From Candidatus Faecivivens stercorigallinarum (GTDB lineage Bacteria > Bacillota > Clostridia > Oscillospirales > Ruminococcaceae), in assembly GCA_018715465.1 (NCBI GenBank), contig DVLN01000050.1, forward strand, positions 1 through 35,697: a stretch of DNA of 35,697 nucleotides, read 5' to 3'. The notes under the pieces were generated by a model. That model was not told the origin of the DNA, made no database searches, and saw only the letters and a list, made by a program, of their open reading frames with translations. Shown here piece by piece: positions 31,561-35,697 of the stretch. Every line of letters begins with the position of its first letter. Within the stretch, counting starts at the first letter, position 1. The position numbers were made by a program, and so were the translations under genes.

Positions 31561-32475
31561 TCACTTTCCCAGCCGGCGTACCTCCGGTTCCAACTGATAA
31601 CCGGTTCTTTCAAAGACCGTCTGCTGCACCTTTTCAATCAGTTCATTGATTTGTGCGCAGGTTGCGCCGCCCAGATTGATGATAAATCCGGCGTGTTTTT
31701 CGCTGACCTGTGCGTTGCCGACCCGCGTTCCCTTGAGGCCGCACTGTTCAATCAAAGACCCTGCAAACGCTCCCTCAGGACGCTTGAAAGTAGAGCCGGC
31801 ACTGGGATATTCCAGCGGCTGTTTTTCCCGTCTTCTGGCCATCAGTTCGGACATTTTGTCGCCGATCTGCTGTCTGTCTCCCTGTTCCAGCCGGAAAGCC
31901 GCCCGCAAAATACACCACTGGGGATGAGTAGAAAAAACACTGCGGCGGTAAGACAGTTCCAGCTTTTCTTTGGGGAGCCGCTTGACCTCACCCGTCTCGT
32001 CCAGATATTCCACCCATTCCAGCACATCACGCATCTCGCCGCCGTATGCGCCAGCGTTCATAAACACGCCGCCGCCGACCGTCCCGGGAATACCATAGGC
32101 AAATTCCAGTCCGGTCAGGCCTTCACTCTGTGCCATCCGGCAGAGGGCATTCATACCGACCCCGGCATCGGCAATCACTGTCTGTTCCTCCCGCTTGAGT
32201 TCTGACAGTCCCCAGGTAAAGACGACCACGCCGTCCAGCCCTTCATCCGATACCAGCAGATTGGACCCCCGCCCGACAAACCATACCGGCTCAGCCCCGA
32301 TCCGCCGCAGTTCCCTGACCAGCAGGGTGAGTTCCTCCGCCGACGAGGGCAGCGCCGAAAATGTGGCGTTTCCCCCCACCTTAAAGGTCGTATACTCCCG
32401 CATCGGCGTATCGGTGCGGCAGGAAATGCTGTTCTGCTGACAAAAACGGGTCAACCCATCCAGATCTATCTTCAA
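31561..32475 (-). CDS. murB: UDP-N-acetylenolpyruvoylglucosamine reductase MurB
   Basis: FAD-dependent enzyme that reduces the product of MurA to UDP-MurNAc. The 304-residue protein shows the FAD-binding stretch YTTFKVGGNATF, GRGSNLLVSDEG, and EFAYGIPGTVGGGVFMNAGAYGGEM. YRRSVFS follows, then SAGSTFKRP, which carries the catalytic Ser, and HAGFIINLGGATC at the C-terminal end, as in type IIb MurB of Gram-positives. The start is proposed as TTG at 32473-32475 (MKIDLDGLTRF), with AAGGAAGG six bases upstream; the frame's earlier ATG at 32523 lies inside the preceding terminator hairpin. An ATT just upstream is a less likely start. Confidence 0.94.
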   Translation of the reverse strand: MKIDLDGLTRFCQQNSISCRTDTPMREYTTFKVGGNATFSALPSSAEELTLLVRELRRIGAEPVWFVGRGSNLLVSDEGLDGVVVFTWGLSELKREEQTVIADAGVGMNALCRMAQSEGLTGLEFAYGIPGTVGGGVFMNAGAYGGEMRDVLEWVEYLDETGEVKRLPKEKLELSYRRSVFSTHPQWCILRAAFRLEQGDRQQIGDKMSELMARRREKQPLEYPSAGSTFKRPEGAFAGSLIEQCGLKGTRVGNAQVSEKHAGFIINLGGATCAQINELIEKVQQTVFERTGYQLEPEVRRLGK

Positions 32476-32495
32476 AATGTTCCTTCCTTTCAAAA

Positions 32496-32535
32496 GACTG
32501 CTGCAAAAGGGTTGTTTCACCACTTTGCAGCAGTC
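32496..32535 (-). terminator. hairpin between glcK and murB
   Basis: A perfect 12-bp stem, GACTGCTGCAAA (32496-32507) with TTTGCAGCAGTC (32524-32535), a 16-base loop, followed on the minus strand by TTTTG. It resembles an intrinsic terminator for glcK with a short U-tract; read-through or an unseen promoter must serve murB, whose ribosome binding site follows within 10 bases. Confidence 0.65.
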
Positions 32536-32572
32536 CTTCCTTCAAACTATTCCCAGACCGTTATTCCAGGAA

Positions 32573-33529
32573 TTATTCATGCAGTTTCCAGAGCATCGCG
32601 GCACCAATGGTACCGGCGTCGTTGCCCAGCTTGCAGACCCGCAGCTGGCAAGTCGGCTGACCCTTGATAGAGTAGGCTTCCCGTTCGATAAACTCACGCA
32701 GAGGAGCGAGCAGGGTTTCGCCTTCCTTGCAGATGCCGCCGCCAATCAACAGGACTTCCGGCTGGAAGATGTTGATATAGTTGGTCAGGCCGGCACCGAG
32801 GTAGTTCTGGTATGTATTGACAACTTCGGTTGCGACAGGGTCTCCCATCCGCATACCGTCATAAGCGGTCTTGCCGTTGACATCATCCAGCGTCGGCGCA
32901 ACCTTCCAGAGGGCGGAATCAGGATGTGCCTGCATCGCTTCCTTGGTCATATTGATCAGGCCGGTTGCCGAAGCATATGCTTCAATGCAGCCCTTGCGTC
33001 CACATGTGCAGGGACGGCCGCCGTATTCAACGACCATATGGCCCAGCTCACCGGCAAAGCCGTTAAAACCGGTATAGATCTTGCCGTCGATGATGATACC
33101 GCCGCCGACACCGGTACCCAATGTGATGACGACAACGTCATTGTATCCGGCAGCAGCGCCCGCCAGCGTCTCGCCATAAGCGGCAACGTTGGCATCATTT
33201 TCCAGATAAACAGAGGTATGCAGACGGTCTTCCAGATATTTGCCGAGAGGAGTATTGCGAAAACCGAGGTTATTGGCATATACGACCACGCCGTTTTTAG
33301 AATCGACCGCGCCAGGAGTTCCGACACCGACCGAGCTGATATCCGAAATAGAGAGGCCGAGATCTTCCATCGCCATCGTTGCGGCCTTTGCGATCCGGTC
33401 TGCGAGTCCTTCATCATTACCGTCGACCTCAGAGGGGACGCTTGCTTTTGCGAGGATGTTATAATTTTCATCCACAACGCCGGCCTTGATAAATGTTCCG
33501 CCCAGGTCAATTCCTACATAATATTTCAT
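32573..33529 (-). CDS. glcK: ROK-family glucokinase
   Basis: 318-residue sugar kinase that phosphorylates glucose with ATP. It starts with the phosphate-binding YVGIDLGGTFIKAGVVD, has GVGTPGAVD, the catalytic Asp in LENDANVAAYGE, GTGVGGGIIIDG, and GELGHMVVEYGG. The ROK zinc signature is CTCGRKGCIEAYAS. There is no N-terminal helix-turn-helix, so it is a kinase and not a NagC-type repressor. AAAGGA and GGAG precede the ATG at 33527-33529. It has a promoter about 100 bases upstream and a structured leader, and ends with a terminator hairpin before murB. Other hexoses (mannose, allose, ManNAc) cannot be excluded. Confidence 0.93.
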   Translation of the reverse strand: MKYYVGIDLGGTFIKAGVVDENYNILAKASVPSEVDGNDEGLADRIAKAATMAMEDLGLSISDISSVGVGTPGAVDSKNGVVVYANNLGFRNTPLGKYLEDRLHTSVYLENDANVAAYGETLAGAAAGYNDVVVITLGTGVGGGIIIDGKIYTGFNGFAGELGHMVVEYGGRPCTCGRKGCIEAYASATGLINMTKEAMQAHPDSALWKVAPTLDDVNGKTAYDGMRMGDPVATEVVNTYQNYLGAGLTNYINIFQPEVLLIGGGICKEGETLLAPLREFIEREAYSIKGQPTCQLRVCKLGNDAGTIGAAMLWKLHE

Positions 33530-33563
33530 AATCTCCGTTCCTTTCTACGTGTCCCAGCCGCCA

Positions 33564-33622
33564 GAGCTGAGCCGTTGCTGCATGCGAGGCTGCGCAGATG
33601 CCGCCACCTGTGCATTCAGCTC
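33564..33622 (-). other. structured leader of glcK
   Basis: GAGCTGA (minus strand, 33616-33622) can pair with TCAGCTC (33564-33570), enclosing a GC-rich segment with CTGC/GCAG sub-pairing. On the plus strand the same stem precedes seven T residues (33624-33630), so it could also stop antisense transcription. It does not match a riboswitch class I recognise. Confidence 0.3.
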
Positions 33623-33632
33623 GTTTTTTTAT

Positions 33633-33661
33633 AGTATATCACAGTACGCCACTCTTTTCAA
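33633..33661 (-). promoter_or_regulatory. promoter of glcK
   Basis: TTGAAA (33656-33661), 17 bases, then TATACT (33633-33638) on the minus strand. Confidence 0.7.
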
Positions 33662-33750
33662 CCACTAACTTTTGTGAAAATTTCTATTGTAACACCCCGC
33701 GCCGCCGCCGCATACTATGGCGTACATCAATCAAAAGGAGGTTGCTCAAT

Positions 33751-33915
33751 ATGTGTGGCAACAATTGCAGTTGGATTCTGATTATCATTCTTCTCCTGGT
33801 ATGCTGCGGTGGCTGGAGCTTTGGTTCCAATAACTCGAACGGCGGTTGCTGCTGTGGTGGCTGCGGCGGCTGTGGCGGTTGCGGCTGCGACAATAACAAC
33901 AACGGCTGCTGCTAA
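33751..33915 (+). CDS. 54-residue Cys/Gly-rich membrane peptide
   Basis: A very short protein starting MCGNNCSWILIIILLLVCC. The N-terminal membrane helix (about 8-19) is followed by Gly/Ser/Asn linkers and a dense Cys-Gly run (CCCGGCGGCGGCGC at 33-46), Asp-Asn residues and a final CC. Thirteen of 54 residues are Cys and fourteen are Gly. The start is secure: AAGGAGG lies 9 bases upstream, and the longer upstream frame from 33598 is out of character. I know of no characterised family; small Gly/Cys-rich membrane peptides of this general look occur in Clostridia and, as YjcZ-like proteins, in Bacillus spores. Possible roles (metal binding, spore or envelope structure, a toxic peptide) are speculative. 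It is followed by a stable hairpin. Confidence 0.7.
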   Translation: MCGNNCSWILIIILLLVCCGGWSFGSNNSNGGCCCGGCGGCGGCGCDNNNNGCC

Positions 33916-33933
33916 TTTTCCCACTTCCTTAGC

Positions 33934-33955
33934 CTCCCTGCCTTCGGGCAGGGAG
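33934..33955 (+). terminator. stable UUCG hairpin after the Cys-rich peptide
   Basis: A perfect 9-bp stem CTCCCTGCC-TTCG-GGCAGGGAG. The tetraloop is extra-stable, but no U-tract follows, so it may be an RNA-stabilising 3' end or a weak terminator. It also lies 18 bases beyond the stop of the convergent gene ending at 33973. Confidence 0.5.
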
Positions 33956-33972
33956 TACATAACGACACGCCA

Positions 33973-34707
33973 TCATCCGCCCGACCATCCGGCGAACCGT
34001 CCGTCTTCCAGCAGGAGGACGGCGGCCGCCGTCATATCCGGGCGGTATTCATTTCCCAGCACATCCCCTTCCCAGCCGTCCGGCGGATAAAGCTGCATCC
34101 GGTAAACAGAGCGATTATCCTCTTGTTCGACTGACTCGGAAACGGCGGCGCTTTTGGGAATGCAGACGCCAGCAGTCAGAATAAAAGCATCCTGTTCCCG
34201 GTCATACGTCGCCAGCGTGCAGTCTTCCGGCTCATCCGGCTGTACGCCGAACAGTTCTCCAGCCAGTTGCCAGACTTCCGCAGCGGGCAGCAATACCTGC
34301 CCATCCACTGCTTCAGGCATCCCGCCGGTCTCCATCAGATACCAGAGAACCACCTCTTCCAATTGAGGTGCTGTCAACTGGGAAGGATTGTCAAAATATG
34401 GTGTTCCGGCTGCTGCCAGTGCCTGCCCGAGTGCGAGAGCCTGCGTATCAGAAAGCTGCTGTATTTCAGACGGTGCTTCCACCCCTGTGTCTGAATCTGC
34501 GGCAGCAGACTTTTGGCCAGCCACGTCTTGAGCAGCAGAAAAATCTGCTGTCATTTGTGTTGTCTCTTTCTGTGCCAGAGAAGCCCCGTCCGTCTGGTAG
34601 GCCAGCCCCTCCGACTGTCCCGCGCTCCAGACCGATGTCCCCCAGCAAAAGAGAGATAATGCGATAAAGACGGCCGCCATCGCGGTCAATCTGGTCTTTT
34701 CCCCCAT
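33973..34707 (-). CDS. signal-anchored protein of unknown function
   Basis: Not recognised. The 244-residue protein has an N-terminal signal or membrane anchor (TRLTAMAAVFIALSLFCWGTSVWSA, beginning near residue 5). A Gln/Ala/Ser/Asp-rich linker runs to about residue 85. The rest, predicted outside the membrane, has two parts: a helical segment (LSDTQALALGQALAAAGTPYF, then APQLEEVVLWYLMETGGMP) and a beta-rich C-terminal part (CTLATYDREQDAFILTAGVC, RMQLYPPDGWEGDVLGNEYRPD). The two cysteines there could form a disulfide. The start at 34707 follows GGGAGG six bases upstream; further upstream in-frame Met codons lack a site. It has its own promoter sharing sequence with the divergent tRNA promoter. 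Confidence 0.75.
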   Translation of the reverse strand: MGEKTRLTAMAAVFIALSLFCWGTSVWSAGQSEGLAYQTDGASLAQKETTQMTADFSAAQDVAGQKSAAADSDTGVEAPSEIQQLSDTQALALGQALAAAGTPYFDNPSQLTAPQLEEVVLWYLMETGGMPEAVDGQVLLPAAEVWQLAGELFGVQPDEPEDCTLATYDREQDAFILTAGVCIPKSAAVSESVEQEDNRSVYRMQLYPPDGWEGDVLGNEYRPDMTAAAVLLLEDGRFAGWSGG

Positions 34708-34777
34708 CCAAAACCTCCCTGCGCCGTATAGCTTTTCCATATATATGCAGAGATGGGCGGGGTTATCCACTGATATC

Positions 34778-34807
34778 ATTGTAATTTCTAAAAAAAGGTC
34801 TTTACAA
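34778..34807 (-). promoter_or_regulatory. promoter of the signal-anchored protein
   Basis: TTGTAA (34802-34807), 18 bases, then TACAAT (34778-34783) on the minus strand. Its -35 overlaps the -35 of the divergent tRNA promoter. Confidence 0.55.
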
Positions 34808-34829
34808 AACGTTGTCGGTATGATATAAT
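34801..34829 (+). promoter_or_regulatory. tRNA-Thr promoter
   Basis: TTTACA (34801-34806), exactly 17 bases, then a perfect TATAAT (34824-34829), placing transcription start about 20 bases before the tRNA. Confidence 0.8.
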
Positions 34830-34855
34830 GTTTAGGCAACAGAAAAGTTGCACTT

Positions 34856-34931
34856 GCTACTGTGGCTCAGCTGGCAGAGCAGCTCACTCGTAATGAGCAG
34901 GTCGTCCGTTCGAATCGGATCAGTAGCTCCA
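34856..34931 (+). tRNA. tRNA-Thr (anticodon CGU)
   Basis: A complete 76-base cloverleaf. Acceptor GCTACTG (34856-34862) pairs with CAGTAGC (34921-34927), followed by T and an encoded CCA. The D-arm is GCTC/GAGC. The anticodon stem GCTCA/TGAGC has loop CTCGTAA, giving anticodon CGT, which reads ACG (Thr). The T-arm GTCCG/CGGAT has loop TTCGAAT. It is flanked by a perfect promoter and a terminator, so it is a single-gene unit. Confidence 0.97.
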
Positions 34932-34935
34932 AGAC

Positions 34936-34969
34936 AAACCCCGTAACCATCGAAGGTTGCGGGGTTTTT
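34936..34969 (+). terminator. intrinsic terminator after tRNA-Thr
   Basis: AAACCCCGTAACC pairs with GGTTGCGGGGTTTTT around a 6-base loop, with one mismatch and a T-run. The A-rich opposite side may also serve the convergent GNAT gene ending at 34988. Confidence 0.88.
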
Positions 34970-34987
34970 GGTTTGTTTATTGAGTTT

Positions 34988-35697
34988 TTATAAATTCATT
35001 GCCAGCATCCTGCCAAGCTCATCGGCAAATCCCAATGACTGATACATATTCACATCACCAGCCGAGCAGCCGACCAGTATACTTGCGCATCCCTGCTGCG
35101 TACACCAATTTCTTACCTGAGATACCAATAAACGAGCGATTCCCTGCTTTCGAAACGCAGGTTCAACATAAAAATCATCAAAAATGCCGCAGCATTTACA
35201 GGCAAATGTGGAGAAACACGGGCTGACAGAGCAGATGCCAACCGGACGATTGAGGCGTTTGGCGACAAAGAAAACGATTTGTTTTTCTTCTATTGCGCGA
35301 ACCAGCCGTTCTTTTTTTTCTGCATCCAGAGGCGGTTCACCAACTTCCTGCAAAAATCCGCTCTCCAAATTCCACAGATCCTGCACATCTGTCAGTATTT
35401 CTACCACCGGCACAATCTTTTCCTGCGGCGGCAGCAGCATCAGTGGCTCTCCCCACTGGTCCCTTCCATTTGGAACAAAGCCCAAATATTTCCAAAAGCG
35501 TTGCCTGGCGTCTGTATCAGCGTTTAATTCAGCAAATTTTGCTCCGTTCTCTCTGCCCCAGTTGAGCAGGGCAGCAGCACATCGCTTTCCTGTTCCACCA
35601 CCGCGAAACTCAGGGAAAACACAAAACTCAAGTATAAATTGCTTACTGTCCTCGGTTTGATACACTACCGTAAGGGCAAAGCCGATCTCCTGTCCAT
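34988..35697 (-). CDS. tandem GNAT acetyltransferase (5' end outside the window)
   Basis: An acetyl-CoA-dependent N-acetyltransferase-like protein with two GNAT units. The frame is open through the window edge at 35697, so the N-terminus is missing. The visible first unit has the acetyl-CoA loop PEFRGGGTGKRCAAALLNWG and FWKYLGFVPNG. The second has DDFYVEPAFRKQGIARLLVSQV and MYQSLGFADELGR near the C-terminus. An internal GTG at 35665 is not the real start because the upstream codons (ending GFALTV) continue the GNAT strand. The acceptor (antibiotic, peptide or small molecule) cannot be deduced. Confidence 0.85.
   Translation of the reverse strand, partial: GQEIGFALTVVYQTEDSKQFILEFCVFPEFRGGGTGKRCAAALLNWGRENGAKFAELNADTDARQRFWKYLGFVPNGRDQWGEPLMLLPPQEKIVPVVEILTDVQDLWNLESGFLQEVGEPPLDAEKKERLVRAIEEKQIVFFVAKRLNRPVGICSVSPCFSTFACKCCGIFDDFYVEPAFRKQGIARLLVSQVRNWCTQQGCASILVGCSAGDVNMYQSLGFADELGRMLAMNL

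Noticed and set aside
33530..33632. T-box or sugar riboswitch in the glcK leader
   Set aside because: No T-box bulge sequence, specifier loop or known riboswitch core is visible.
33598..33750. N-terminal extension of the Cys-rich peptide
   Set aside because: The extra 51 codons are basic and unlike the peptide, and AAGGAGG marks the ATG at 33751.
33751..33915. Lanthipeptide or other RiPP precursor
   Set aside because: No leader-core organisation, modification enzyme, protease or dedicated exporter gene lies nearby.

Overview
This window reads as chromosomal DNA of an anaerobic Bacillota, most likely class Clostridia and close to the Oscillospiraceae/Ruminococcaceae. The reasons are the moderately high GC content, strong AGGAGG-type ribosome binding sites, frequent TTG/GTG starts, a meso-diaminopimelate-type MurE, DivIB/FtsQ and FtsL of Gram-positive type, a PASTA-domain penicillin-binding protein, and a murB-rapZ-whiA cluster. 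No phage, insertion sequence or CRISPR array is visible.

Layout. (1) 1-2.1 kb, plus strand: a two-gene operon, KDPG aldolase (eda) and KDG kinase (kdgK), the lower part of hexuronate/2-keto-3-deoxygluconate catabolism, closed by a bidirectional terminator. (2) 2.1-4.1 kb, minus strand: an unrecognised membrane-anchored protein and an AraC-type regulator. (3) 4.2-21.5 kb, minus strand: a dcw (division and cell wall) cluster in the order rsmH, ftsL, PBP (ftsI/spoVD), murE, murF, a MraY-like gene, ftsW/spoVE, murG, murA, divIB/ftsQ, ftsZ, then asnB. A sigma-A-type promoter precedes rsmH, further promoters are likely before the PBP gene and ftsZ, and a strong terminator-like hairpin lies between murA and ftsQ. 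mraZ and murD are missing. The protein in the mraY position is intact in length but has lost most MraY signature motifs, and the neighbouring MurF is divergent. (4) 21.6-23.5 kb, minus strand: a YdbS/YdbT-like pair of bacterial PH-domain membrane proteins. (5) 23.7-27.4 kb, plus strand: a YfhO-type GT-C membrane protein followed by a CsbB/GtrB-type polyprenyl-phosphate glycosyltransferase, which together look like a cell-envelope glycosylation module. (6) 27.4-29.7 kb, minus strand: an Xre-type regulator with its own membrane domain, a DUF1622 protein, and a MarR regulator in an operon with a half-size EamA transporter. (7) 29.7-33.7 kb, minus strand: glcK, murB, rapZ, whiA. (8) 33.7-35.7 kb: a tiny Cys/Gly-rich membrane peptide (+), an unrecognised signal-anchored protein (-), tRNA-Thr(CGU) (+), and a tandem GNAT acetyltransferase cut by the window edge (-).

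How it fits together. Most of the window builds and divides the cell wall. MurA/MurB make UDP-MurNAc, MurE/MurF extend the stem peptide, MurG makes lipid II, FtsW plus the PBP polymerise and cross-link it, and FtsL/FtsQ/FtsZ organise the divisome. RapZ and WhiA link envelope and division to central metabolism in relatives, and the YfhO/CsbB pair decorates a surface polymer. The most unusual observations are the degenerate MraY in the dcw operon, the Cys-containing N-terminal extension on MurA, the tandem repeats in the ftsW leader, the 54-residue Cys/Gly-rich peptide, and several self-contained operator-like dyads. Many start codons were reassigned here from ribosome binding sites, and each entry says so.
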